Positions 54,266 through 62,784 of a stretch of DNA of 64,000 nucleotides are shown here, in pieces. Each line of letters starts with the position of its first letter. The first letter of the stretch is position 1. The notes beneath the pieces were generated by a model, which worked only from the letters and a program-made list of their open reading frames with translations, ran no database searches and had not been told where the DNA came from. Both the position numbers and the translations under genes were made by a program. The stretch comes from an uncultured Clostridium sp. (GTDB lineage: Bacteria > Bacillota > Clostridia > Lachnospirales > Lachnospiraceae). The stretch is taken from positions 1 through 64,000 of the forward strand of contig UQXF01000003.1 of assembly GCA_900544905.1 (NCBI GenBank). Direction: 5' to 3'.

Positions 54266-54300
54266 CAATCACCGAACCATTTTTTCATATGCCTGGCAAT
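54266..54300. repeat. Single copy of the dispersed hairpin repeat
   Basis: Carries the shared core CACCGAACC followed by ATTTTTTCATATGCCTGGCAA. Only the right half of the inverted repeat is retained. See 37700-37783 and 62633-62718. Confidence 0.6.
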
Positions 54301-54307
54301 GTTAAAG

Positions 54308-54337
54308 AAAACCCAGAGGACGCCACCTCTGGGTTTT
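54308..54337 (-). terminator. Terminator of the butyrate operon
   Basis: AAAACCCAGAGG and CCTCTGGGTTTTC form a strong stem with a short loop, about 60 bases after the etfA stop codon. Confidence 0.8.
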
Positions 54338-54394
54338 CACTTTGTATCCACTTGGACATAGCTTCATTTTGCCAAGGCATAGTATAACATTTAA

Positions 54395-55456
54395 TTACTT
54401 ACTTGCCACCTGTGCCTTAATTGCTGCGGTAAGCTGTGGAACAATCTTGTTCAAATCACCGACAATACCATAATCTGCCACATCAAAGATTGGAGCATCC
54501 TCATCCTTGTTGATTGCAATGATAAGGTCAGACTCTTCCATACCGGCTACGTGCTGGATTGCACCGGAAATGCCGATTGCAAAGTATACCTGTGGACGAA
54601 CGGTCTTACCGGTCTGTCCAACCTGCAGCTCCTTTGGTAACCAGCCGGAATCAGTTACGGCACGGGAACAGCTGACAGTTCCGCCAAGCACCTCTGCCAA
54701 ATCCTCAAGAAGCTTAAAGTTCTCTTTGCTTCCAACTCCACGACCGCCGGATACCAAAATCTTAGCATCCATGATATCCTTAACATCTGAAACAGCCTTA
54801 ACTACTTCAAGAATCTCTACATATTTCTTATTTGGAGTAAATCCAGGATTGTAATTGATTACTTCCGCCTTAGCGCCAGCCTGCTTCTCAAGCTTCTGCA
54901 TAACACCAGGACGAACCGTTGCCATCTGTGGACGGTTATCCGGACATGCAATGGTAGCGATTGTGTTACCGCCAAATGCCGGACGGGTCATTAATAACTG
55001 GTTATGCTTCTGCTCTCTGCCAGGGATTGGATTGATTGGGAAATCACCAATCTCAAGCAATGTACAGTCAGCGGTAAGACCAGTTGCTACTCTTGCAGAT
55101 ACAGTAGGACCTAAATCACGGCCGATTGCTGTAGCACCAACTAACATAATTTCCGGCTTATACTCATTGATTACACAGGCAAGTGCATGTGCATATGGCT
55201 CTGTTCTGTAATCCTTTAATTCAGGGTCATCTACTACAATCACTCTGTCAGCACCATACTCTGCCAACTCATCAACAAGACCTGCAACATCAGAACCTAC
55301 TAATACTGCTGTCACCTTTTCATTTAATTTCTCAGCAAGTCTCTTTCCCTCTCCGATTAACTCAAAGGAAATGCTGCTTAACTTATTATCTACCTGCTGT
55401 GCAAAGACAAATACGCCTTTGTACTGCTCTAATTGTTCTGCGCTCATTGCACCCAT
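54395..55456 (-). CDS. etfA: Electron transfer flavoprotein subunit alpha
   Basis: FAD-binding subunit of 353 residues that works with EtfB and butyryl-CoA dehydrogenase. The C-terminal FAD domain has LVSGGRGVGSKENFKLL and GQTGKTVRPQVYFAIGISG. The start at 55456 follows GAGGTG; 16 additional codons in the frame overlap etfB. In Clostridia this complex bifurcates electrons from NADH to crotonyl-CoA and ferredoxin. Last gene of the operon. Confidence 0.96.
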   Translation of the reverse strand: MGAMSAEQLEQYKGVFVFAQQVDNKLSSISFELIGEGKRLAEKLNEKVTAVLVGSDVAGLVDELAEYGADRVIVVDDPELKDYRTEPYAHALACVINEYKPEIMLVGATAIGRDLGPTVSARVATGLTADCTLLEIGDFPINPIPGREQKHNQLLMTRPAFGGNTIATIACPDNRPQMATVRPGVMQKLEKQAGAKAEVINYNPGFTPNKKYVEILEVVKAVSDVKDIMDAKILVSGGRGVGSKENFKLLEDLAEVLGGTVSCSRAVTDSGWLPKELQVGQTGKTVRPQVYFAIGISGAIQHVAGMEESDLIIAINKDEDAPIFDVADYGIVGDLNKIVPQLTAAIKAQVASK

Positions 55457-55472
55457 TTCATTCACCTCTTTA

Positions 55473-56261
55473 TTAGATAATGTGCTTTGACAATAACTTG
55501 TCAACGATTAACTTAGCTGCATCTTCTGGAGAATCCGGAACAACCTTCTCACCAGCACCCTTGCGAACCTTATCGGAAGCCTTCGCAATCTTTGTTGGGG
55601 AACCATTTAAACCTAAGTTTGAATCGTCAACATCCTTAAGGTCTGCTCTTCCCCAGGTTGTAATCTCTGCATCATATGCATCGAAAATTCCACCTGGTGT
55701 CATGTAACGTGGCTCATTTAACTCAGCTAATGCTGTGATTAAACAAGGCATCTGCACCTTAACCATATGATAACCATCATCATACTGACGTTTAACAACT
55801 ACACTGTCTCCATCAATTTTGATATCCTGTGCATAAGAGATAACCGGAAGTCCTAAATGCTCGGCAATCTGTGGTCCAACCTGTGCAGTATCACCATCAA
55901 TAGCCTGACGTCCTGTAATAATCAAATCGTAATCAATATTTCTCAATGCACCGGCAAGGGTAGTAGAAGTAGCCCAGGTATCCGCACCACCTAATACTCT
56001 GTCGGTAACAAGAATACCTTTGTCAGCGCCCATAGCCATAGCCTCACGGAGAACCTCCTCAGCCTTAGGAAGACCCATGGTAACCACTGTAACTTCTACA
56101 TCATCATACTGGTCTTTGATTGTAAGTGCAGCCTCAAGACCAGCCTTGTCATCTGGGTTCATGATTGTAAGCATTGCACCTCTATCCAATGTTCCATCCG
56201 GATTAAACTTTACTCCACCCTTTGTATCAGGTACCTGTTTTACACAAACAACAATCTTCAC
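55473..56261 (-). CDS. etfB: Electron transfer flavoprotein subunit beta
   Basis: Subunit of 262 residues. KIVVCVKQVPDTKGGVKFNP at the start, LREAMAMGADKGILVTDR and ITGRQAIDGDTAQVGP are the EtfB signatures, including the AMP/FAD-binding loop. It starts at a GTG behind AGGAGG. Extra FAD binding by EtfB is expected in electron-bifurcating forms. Gap to bcd is 12 bases. Confidence 0.96.
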   Translation of the reverse strand: MKIVVCVKQVPDTKGGVKFNPDGTLDRGAMLTIMNPDDKAGLEAALTIKDQYDDVEVTVVTMGLPKAEEVLREAMAMGADKGILVTDRVLGGADTWATSTTLAGALRNIDYDLIITGRQAIDGDTAQVGPQIAEHLGLPVISYAQDIKIDGDSVVVKRQYDDGYHMVKVQMPCLITALAELNEPRYMTPGGIFDAYDAEITTWGRADLKDVDDSNLGLNGSPTKIAKASDKVRKGAGEKVVPDSPEDAAKLIVDKLLSKHII

Positions 56262-56273
56262 GTTAATTACCTC

Positions 56274-57440
56274 CTATTTTAAAATGTTTGCAGAGATAAC
56301 CATACGCTGAACTTCTGAAGTTCCTTCGTAAATCTCTGTGATTTTAGCATCACGCATCATACGCTCAACGTCGTACTCTTTAATGTAACCATATCCACCG
56401 TGTAACTGAACTGCCTTGGTTGTCACTTCCATAGCAACCTCTGCAGCATATAACTTAGCCATAGCAGCCTCTACAGAATAAGAAACCTTTGCACCATTCT
56501 GGTACTCACCCTTCTTCATGGCAGCCTTATATACTAATAACTTGGCAGCCTCTACCTTTGTAGCCATATCTGCTAACTGGAACTGTGTATTCTGGAACTG
56601 GGCAATGGAACGTCCGAACTGCTTTCTTTCCTTTACATAGTTGATGGTTGTCTCCAAAGCACCCTCTGCAATACCAAGAGCCTGGGCAGCAATACCGATA
56701 CGTCCACCATCCAATGTATGCATGGCGATACCAAATCCCTTACCCTTAGCGCCTAATAAGTTCTCCTTAGGAATACGGCAGTCTGTAAAGATTAACTCGT
56801 ATGTAGAAGAACCGCAGATACCCATCTTATTCTCCTTCGTACCGAAGGTAAATCCTGGTGTACCCTTCTCCACGATAAATGCAGAAATCTCCTTCTGCAT
56901 ACGTCCGCGCTTTTCAACCTTGCCTGTTACAGCGATTACGATATAAACATCAGCCTCTTTACCATTGGTAATAAAGCACTTAGAGCCATTTAATACCCAC
57001 TCGTCACCGTCTAATACAGCCTTTGTCTGCTGTCCCTGTGCATCAGTACCGGCACCTGGCTCTGTCAGACCAAAAGCACCTAACTTCTTACCGGAAGCTA
57101 AATCCGGAATATATTTTGCCTTCTGCTCCGGTGTACCATATGTCTGGATTGGGTCTACACAAAGAGAGGTATGTGCAGATACGATAACTCCTGTCGTACC
57201 GCAAACCTTAGATAACTCCTCCACACACATAACATATGTCAAAGGGTCACAGCCCTGTCCACCAAACTCCTTTGGTACAGGAATTCCCAAAAAGCCTGCC
57301 TTTGCCATCTTCTCTACTGTCTCTCTCGGAAATCTGTGCTGTTCATCGATTTCCTGGGCAAGTGGCTTTACTTCATTTTCAGCAAATTCTTTAAAAAGAG
57401 TCTGCGCCATTTCATGTTTCTTACTTAAAGTGAAATCCAT
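56274..57440 (-). CDS. bcd: Butyryl-CoA dehydrogenase
   Basis: Acyl-CoA dehydrogenase of 388 residues reducing crotonyl-CoA to butyryl-CoA. FAD- and substrate-binding motifs are FGLTEPGAGTDAQGQ and KCFITNG; the catalytic Glu is in ITEIYEGTSEVQRMV near the C-terminus. Context with etfBA makes the short-chain bifurcating enzyme likely. The ATG at 57440 follows AGGAGG; upstream codons in the frame run into tandem hairpin repeats. Confidence 0.95.
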   Translation of the reverse strand: MDFTLSKKHEMAQTLFKEFAENEVKPLAQEIDEQHRFPRETVEKMAKAGFLGIPVPKEFGGQGCDPLTYVMCVEELSKVCGTTGVIVSAHTSLCVDPIQTYGTPEQKAKYIPDLASGKKLGAFGLTEPGAGTDAQGQQTKAVLDGDEWVLNGSKCFITNGKEADVYIVIAVTGKVEKRGRMQKEISAFIVEKGTPGFTFGTKENKMGICGSSTYELIFTDCRIPKENLLGAKGKGFGIAMHTLDGGRIGIAAQALGIAEGALETTINYVKERKQFGRSIAQFQNTQFQLADMATKVEAAKLLVYKAAMKKGEYQNGAKVSYSVEAAMAKLYAAEVAMEVTTKAVQLHGGYGYIKEYDVERMMRDAKITEIYEGTSEVQRMVISANILK

Positions 57441-57460
57441 TTTTAATTTCCTCCTATATT

Positions 57461-57549
57461 GAACACTTAATGAGCAACGCTGTTGCAAATTTAGTGTTTC
57501 CCAATGAACACTAATGAGCAATGCAGTTGCGAATTTAGTGTCTTTTTTA
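57461..57549. repeat. Tandem pair of 44-45 bp hairpin repeats between hbd and bcd
   Basis: Copies 57461-57505 and 57506-57549 share GAACACTWAATGAGCAAYGC-type starts and TTAGTGT ends with few differences. Each folds: ACACTAA pairs with TTTAGTGT, enclosing GCAAC/GTTGC. They fill the gap between the hbd stop codon and the bcd ribosome site and overlap the hbd stop region only slightly. Confidence 0.75.
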
Positions 57550-57550
57550 T

Positions 57551-58423
57551 TTACTGAGCATCGATTGGTGTCTTTGTGCGGTCAGCATTGTAAATATAGA
57601 ATCCCTTGCCGCTCTTAACACCAAGATTGCCACCACGAACCATCTTACGAAGCAATGGACAAGCACGGTATTTGCTGTCTCCAGTCTCATTGTAAAGAAC
57701 ATCCATGATTGCAAGACAAATATCCAATCCAACAAAATCACCTAACTCAAGCGGTCCCATTGGATGATTTGCACCAAGCTTCATAGCAGAATCAATACCA
57801 GCGATATCAGAAACACCCTCCATCTTGATGAATGCTGCTTCATTAATCATAGGAATTAAGATACGGTTAACAACGAAACCAGCAGCTTCATTTACCTGTA
57901 CAGGTGTCTTGCCAATCTCTTCGGAAATCTTAACAATCTCTGAAACTGTCTCGTCCGGTGTATTCACACCAGCAATTACCTCTACTAATTTCATACGGTC
58001 TGCCGGATTAAAGAAATGCATACCAATCATAGGACGTGTAAGACCGTTACCAATCTCGGTAATAGAAAGGCTTGATGTATTGGAAGCAAAAATACACTCT
58101 GGCTTAGCAATCTTATCTAACTCAGCAAATGTTGTCTTCTTAACATTCATATCCTCGAATGCTGCCTCAACAATCAAATCACAATCTGCACAAAGGTCTT
58201 CCTTAAGACCAGGAGTAATACTGTTAAGGATTCCATCTACCTTCTCCTGTGTCATTTTTCCTTTTTCCACAAGTCTTGCATAACCCTTTGCAATCTTGTC
58301 CTTGCCGCCTTCAGCCCACTCCTGCTTGATGTCACAAAGTGCTACTTCATATCCTTCAACCTGAGCGAATGCCTTAGCAATACCCTGACCCATGGTTCCT
58401 GCACCAATAACGCCAACTTTCAT
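57551..58423 (-). CDS. hbd: 3-hydroxybutyryl-CoA dehydrogenase
   Basis: NAD-dependent enzyme of 290 residues reducing acetoacetyl-CoA. VGVIGAGTMGQGIA is the nucleotide-binding loop; the catalytic His-Glu pair is in IGMHFFNPADRMKLVEVI. GKGFYIYN closes the C-terminal domain. ATG at 58423 is eight bases from AGGAGG; another ATG two codons earlier is too close to it. Confidence 0.97.
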   Translation of the reverse strand: MKVGVIGAGTMGQGIAKAFAQVEGYEVALCDIKQEWAEGGKDKIAKGYARLVEKGKMTQEKVDGILNSITPGLKEDLCADCDLIVEAAFEDMNVKKTTFAELDKIAKPECIFASNTSSLSITEIGNGLTRPMIGMHFFNPADRMKLVEVIAGVNTPDETVSEIVKISEEIGKTPVQVNEAAGFVVNRILIPMINEAAFIKMEGVSDIAGIDSAMKLGANHPMGPLELGDFVGLDICLAIMDVLYNETGDSKYRACPLLRKMVRGGNLGVKSGKGFYIYNADRTKTPIDAQ

Positions 58424-58505
58424 TTTCATATCCTCCTAAAATATTATTTTTGAATATACCGTTTGAATTCATTTACGTTTCGTTCAAACTGCTATCCTTA
58501 TTTCA

Positions 58506-58541
58506 CACATATAGGATGGTCAAATGACCACCCTAAATGTG
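58506..58541 (-). promoter_or_regulatory. Intercistronic hairpin between crt and hbd
   Basis: Arms CACAT-ATAGG-AT-GGTCA and TGACC-AC-CCT-AAATGTG pair around two bases, giving a long, nearly complete stem. No T-run follows, so mRNA processing or stability control is more likely than termination. Confidence 0.55.
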
Positions 58542-58559
58542 ATAAAACCTTATTCATGA

Positions 58560-59351
58560 TTACTTATTCTGGAACGGTACAACCTTTAATTTCTTTTCCT
58601 TATCCTTCTCTAAGAAATTGCCCATTCCCGCCTTCTGGTCTTCCGTCTCAAAGCAGTCGCCGAATAATTTCTCTTCGATTACGATTGCCTGGTCCATATC
58701 AACCTGCAAGCCTTCGTTAATTGCCTTCTTGCAGTTGCGGACAGCAATAGGAGCCTGTGCTGCAATGCCTGCCGCCATCTTCTTTGCCGCCGGCATTAAC
58801 TCTTCTAATGGATATACTGCATTGACAAGACCAATACGGTATGCTTCGTCCGCCTTAATATTGCGGGCTGTATAAATCATCTGCTTTGCCATACCAGCGC
58901 CTACAAGACGTGCCAGTCTCTGGGTTCCACCAAATCCAGGTGTAATACCAAGACCAACCTCCGGCTGGCCAAATACTGCATTTTCAGAACAGATTCTGAT
59001 ATCACAGCTCATGGAAATCTCACATCCGCCGCCTAATGCAAATCCGTTAACGGCTGCAATAACCGGAAGTGGAAATGTCTCTAACTTACGGAATACATCA
59101 TTTCCCTTCTTGCCGAAGGCTTCCCCTTCCGCTTTGGTAAGGGTAGACATCTCTCCGATATCCGCACCGGCAACAAAGGACTTGTCCCCTGCGCCTGTCA
59201 AAATCAATGCTCTTGTTGTATCTAAATCAACTGCATCCAACGCCGCATCTAACTCATCCAACACCTGACTGTTTAAAGCATTTAACGCCTTTGGACGGTT
59301 AATGGTGATAACTCCAACAAATCCGTCCTGCTCATATGTGATAAACTCCAT
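58560..59351 (-). CDS. crt: 3-hydroxybutyryl-CoA dehydratase (crotonase)
   Basis: Enoyl-CoA hydratase family member of 263 residues, forming crotonyl-CoA. Oxyanion hole segments are KSFVAGADIGEM and ALGGGCEISMSCD; the first catalytic Glu lies in GQPEVGLGITPGFGGTQRL, together with the second nearby position normally occupied by Glu. Start follows AAGGAG. Operon position between thl and hbd agrees. Confidence 0.96.
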   Translation of the reverse strand: MEFITYEQDGFVGVITINRPKALNALNSQVLDELDAALDAVDLDTTRALILTGAGDKSFVAGADIGEMSTLTKAEGEAFGKKGNDVFRKLETFPLPVIAAVNGFALGGGCEISMSCDIRICSENAVFGQPEVGLGITPGFGGTQRLARLVGAGMAKQMIYTARNIKADEAYRIGLVNAVYPLEELMPAAKKMAAGIAAQAPIAVRNCKKAINEGLQVDMDQAIVIEEKLFGDCFETEDQKAGMGNFLEKDKEKKLKVVPFQNK

Positions 59352-59384
59352 ATCCTACTCTCCTTATTATAAAATCACTCTGCA

Positions 59385-60566
59385 CTAGTCTCTCTCAACG
59401 ATAGTAGAACAGCCCATACCACCACCGATACAAAGAGTAGCAAGACCCTTCTTAGCGTCCTTCTTCTCCATCTCATGTAACAGAGTAACAAGGATACGGC
59501 ATCCGGAAGCTCCAACAGGATGTCCAAGTGCAATTGCACCGCCATTTGGATTCAACTGCTCATCAGTAAATCCAAGGTCTCTCTGAACTGCGATTGACTG
59601 TGCTGCAAATGCCTCGTTTGCCTCGATAATATCGAAATCTTCAATCTTATAACCTGTCTTAGCCATAACCTTCTTCGTAGCAGCTACAGGACCAACACCC
59701 ATGATAGATGGGTCAACACCGCCTAATGCTCCGGCAACAAATGTAGCCATAGGCTTAACACCTAACTCCTTAGCCTTCTCCTCGCTCATAACAACGATTG
59801 CTGCTGCACCGTCATTGATACCGGAAGAGTTTGCTGCTGTAACAATACCATCCTTCTTAAATGCAGGACGAAGCTTAGCAATGCTCTCAGCTGTTGTACC
59901 AGGACGAGGACCCTCATCTGTGTCAATAATAACAGTCTGCTTCTTCTGCTGAACCTCTACAGGAACAATCTCATCCTTAAATGCACCAGACTCAACTGCT
60001 GCTGCTGCCTTCTGCTGAGACTTTGCTGCAAATGCATCTAATTCTTCTCTTGTAATACCATACTTCTCACATACATTCTCTGCTGTGATACCCATATGAT
60101 AATCATTGAATGCATCCCATAATGCATCATTTACCATGGTATCCACCATAGTATTGTTACCCATTCTATATCCGAAACGAGCCTGCTTTAATGCATAAGG
60201 AGCCATAGACATGTTCTCCATACCACCTGCTACAACGATATCTGCATCGCCTGCCTGAATCATCTGTGCTGCCATATTAACACAGTTCAGACCTGAGCCA
60301 CAAACAACGTTAACGGTAACTGCAGGAGTCTCGATTGGTAAACCAGCCTTGATAGAAGCCTGACGTGCTACGTTCTGGCCAAGACCTGCCTGGATTACAC
60401 AACCCATATATACGTGGTCTACCTGGTCAGCAGGAACACCAGCTCTGTTTAAAGCTTCTTTGATAACGATAGAACCCAATACCGGAGCTGGAGTTGTGCT
60501 TAATCCTCCGCCCATAGTTCCGATTGCTGTACGGCAAGCGCCAGCTAAAACAACTTTTTTTGACAT
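59385..60566 (-). CDS. thl: Acetyl-CoA acetyltransferase (thiolase)
   Basis: Condenses two acetyl-CoA to acetoacetyl-CoA (393 residues). The nucleophile Cys is in [13 protein letters not shown] near residue 88, the His in [11 protein letters not shown] and the second Cys in [16 protein letters not shown] is also present. ATG at 60566 follows GGAGG. First gene of the butyrate operon, with a promoter at 60665-60693. Confidence 0.97.
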   Translation of the reverse strand: MSKKVVLAGACRTAIGTMGGGLSTTPAPVLGSIVIKEALNRAGVPADQVDHVYMGCVIQAGLGQNVARQASIKAGLPIETPAVTVNVVCGSGLNCVNMAAQMIQAGDADIVVAGGMENMSMAPYALKQARFGYRMGNNTMVDTMVNDALWDAFNDYHMGITAENVCEKYGITREELDAFAAKSQQKAAAAVESGAFKDEIVPVEVQQKKQTVIIDTDEGPRPGTTAESIAKLRPAFKKDGIVTAANSSGINDGAAAIVVMSEEKAKELGVKPMATFVAGALGGVDPSIMGVGPVAATKKVMAKTGYKIEDFDIIEANEAFAAQSIAVQRDLGFTDEQLNPNGGAIALGHPVGASGCRILVTLLHEMEKKDAKKGLATLCIGGGMGCSTIVERD

Positions 60567-60664
60567 AATGAAACATCCTCCGTTTATAATTTTTGCGGAC
60601 AGACATGAAACAGCATAAAGAATGGTGGTATACCAATGTTTCACTCATCACGCAATCTGCTAAC

Positions 60665-60693
60665 ATGATAGCATATATTTTTTAAAGTTGCAA
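60665..60693 (-). promoter_or_regulatory. Promoter of the butyrate operon
   Basis: TTGCAA (60688-60693) and TATCAT (60665-60670), spacer 17, minus strand; leader of about 90 bases to thl. No obvious Rex-type operator was identified by eye. Confidence 0.7.
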
Positions 60694-60727
60694 CTAATTA
60701 TCCATTTGCACAAATTGAAAATTATTA

Positions 60728-62596
60728 CTATTTTTTCTTATAATATTTATTTTTTTTATCCTTTTTCCTGCCATATTGCTTTTTCGTTTCTGTAACTGGT
60801 TTCATTTTTCTTGGCGGTATCAGGCATTTTTTATCAAATCCTATCAGATTCTGGTGCCCTGTCTTTATCAGTGCTTCCTTAACCAAATCATAATTTTCCG
60901 GTCTGCGGTACTGAATCAATGCCCTCTGCATCGCCTTTTCATGGGGTGACCGGGGTACATACACCGGCTCCATGGTTCCGGGGTCTACCCCGGTATAATA
61001 CATGCAGGTAGACATGGTAGACGGAGTCGGGTAAAAATCCTGTACCTGCTCCGGCATATACCCCAAATCTCTGATATACTCTGCCAGCGTAACCGCTTCT
61101 CTCAGCCCGGAGCCCGGATGGGAGGACATCAGATATGGCACTAAATACTGCTCCTTTCCCAGTTTTTCATTCATTTTGTCAAACTTTTCAACAAACCGGG
61201 TGTAAACAGCATTCCGGGGTTTTCCCATTTTGTCCAAAACCGCATCCGCCACATGCTCCGGTGCAACACGAAGCTGTCCGCTGATATGATACTGGCAAAG
61301 CTCCTTCAAAAAATCATCCCTGGAATCCGCCATCACATAATCAAACCGGATACCGGAGCGTATAAATACCTTTTTCACTCCTGGAATCTGACGAAGCTTC
61401 CGAAGCAATGCGATGTAATCCGAATGGTCTGCCACCAGATTTTTACAAGGCTGTGGAAACAGGCACTGTTTATTGGAACACACGCCCCTGGTCATCTGCT
61501 TTTTACATGCCGGTGCCCGGAAATTAGCGGTAGGTCCACCCACATCATGAATATAGCCTTTAAAATCCTTATCCCTTGTCATGAGCTCCGCTTCCCGAAG
61601 CAGCGATTCATGACTCCGGCACTGAACAATCCTTCCCTGATGAAAGGTAAGGGCGCAAAAACTGCAGCCTCCGAAACAGCCCCGGTTGCTGGTAAGGGAA
61701 AATTTAATCTCCGAAAGAGCCGGAACTCCCCCCTCTGCCTCATATGATGGATGATAGCTTCGCATATACGGAAGCTCGTAAACATCATCCATTTCCTGGG
61801 TGGTCAGCGGTCTGGAGGGCGGATTTTGTACAATGTAGCGCTTTTCCCCATATTGCTCAATCAATGGTTTTGCCTGAAAGGAATCTGTATTGCGGTACTG
61901 GACAGCAAAGCTTTTTGCATATTCCAATTTATCCTTTTGCATGGAGGCAAAATCCGGCAGCATAATTCCGTCATAGACAGATTCAATATCCCTGGTCTTA
62001 TAAACGGTTCCCGGTATAAATGTAACATCTTCTATGGAAAGACCGCTGTTTAACGCATCTGCCATCTCCACAATCGCATGCTCTCCCATGCCATAAATCA
62101 GTAAATCTGCACCAGAGTCCAGCAGAATAGAGCGTTTTAATTTATCGGACCAGTAGTCATAATGCGCCAGCCGCCTTAAGCTTGCCTCAATTCCTCCAAT
62201 AATAACGGGACACTCCTTATAAGTTCTTTTTATCAGATTGCAATAGACAATGGTTGCATAATCCGGTCTCTTTCCACTCCTGCCGCCGGGTGTATATGCG
62301 TCCTCTTTTCTTCTCTTTTTTGACACGGTATAGTGATTTACCATAGAATCCATATTCCCTGCAGTCACAATGAAACCAAGCCGGGGTTTTCCAAAAATCG
62401 TAATACTGGAAGCCTCTTTCCAGTCGGGCTGGGATATAATGGCAACCCGATATCCATTGGCTTCCAAAATACGGCTGATAATAGCATGTCCAAACGAAGA
62501 ATGGTCCACATATGCATCCCCTATTACATATACAAAATCCGGTCTGTCCCATCCTAAATCCAGCATTTCCTGCCGGGTCACAGGTAAAAATCCCAT
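60728..62596 (-). CDS. YgiQ family radical SAM protein
   Basis: Protein of 622 residues. The radical SAM cluster motif CxxxCxxC is seen in RGCFGGCSFCALTFHQGR near residue 305. MGFLPVTRQEMLDLGWDRPD and YVIGDAYVDHSSFG at the start are typical of the UPF0313/YgiQ family, and additional cysteines (ACKKQMTRGVCSNKQCLFPQ condensed) could hold another iron-sulfur cluster. The C-terminal tail is very basic, ending in KKDKKNKYYKKK. The reaction is unknown. Start follows GAGGAGG. Confidence 0.9.
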   Translation of the reverse strand: MGFLPVTRQEMLDLGWDRPDFVYVIGDAYVDHSSFGHAIISRILEANGYRVAIISQPDWKEASSITIFGKPRLGFIVTAGNMDSMVNHYTVSKKRRKEDAYTPGGRSGKRPDYATIVYCNLIKRTYKECPVIIGGIEASLRRLAHYDYWSDKLKRSILLDSGADLLIYGMGEHAIVEMADALNSGLSIEDVTFIPGTVYKTRDIESVYDGIMLPDFASMQKDKLEYAKSFAVQYRNTDSFQAKPLIEQYGEKRYIVQNPPSRPLTTQEMDDVYELPYMRSYHPSYEAEGGVPALSEIKFSLTSNRGCFGGCSFCALTFHQGRIVQCRSHESLLREAELMTRDKDFKGYIHDVGGPTANFRAPACKKQMTRGVCSNKQCLFPQPCKNLVADHSDYIALLRKLRQIPGVKKVFIRSGIRFDYVMADSRDDFLKELCQYHISGQLRVAPEHVADAVLDKMGKPRNAVYTRFVEKFDKMNEKLGKEQYLVPYLMSSHPGSGLREAVTLAEYIRDLGYMPEQVQDFYPTPSTMSTCMYYTGVDPGTMEPVYVPRSPHEKAMQRALIQYRRPENYDLVKEALIKTGHQNLIGFDKKCLIPPRKMKPVTETKKQYGRKKDKKNKYYKKK

Positions 62597-62632
62597 ACCA
62601 TTTCCTCCTCTCTGCCGGCTCCGTCTATACTT

Positions 62633-62718
62633 AAAAAAGGTTCGCCGAACCTTTTTCTCCTATGCCTGGCAACTCAAAAAAATGTCCACCAAACCTTTTT
62701 TCTCACATGCATGGCAAC
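62633..62718. repeat. Tandem pair of the dispersed hairpin repeat
   Basis: Units 62633-62674 and 62675-62718. The first has the perfect inverted repeat AAGGTTCGCCGAACCTT followed by TTTCTCCTATGCCTGGCAAC. The same junction, GGCAACTCAAAAA, links the two units here and at 37731-37746. Confidence 0.75.
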
Positions 62719-62723
62719 ATAAA

Positions 62724-62769
62724 GAAAGCGCCAACTCACCATGTAATATGATTCCAATCGGCGCTTTTC
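62724..62769 (-). terminator. mreB terminator
   Basis: AAAGCGCC and GGCGCTTT pair around a loop of about 25 bases shortly after the mreB stop codon; T residues follow on the minus strand. Confidence 0.65.
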
Positions 62770-62784
62770 ATTTCATACTATTAA

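Noticed and set aside
57461..57549. CRISPR array
   Set aside because: Only two adjacent copies, no spacers and no cas genes; the units are self-complementary hairpins.
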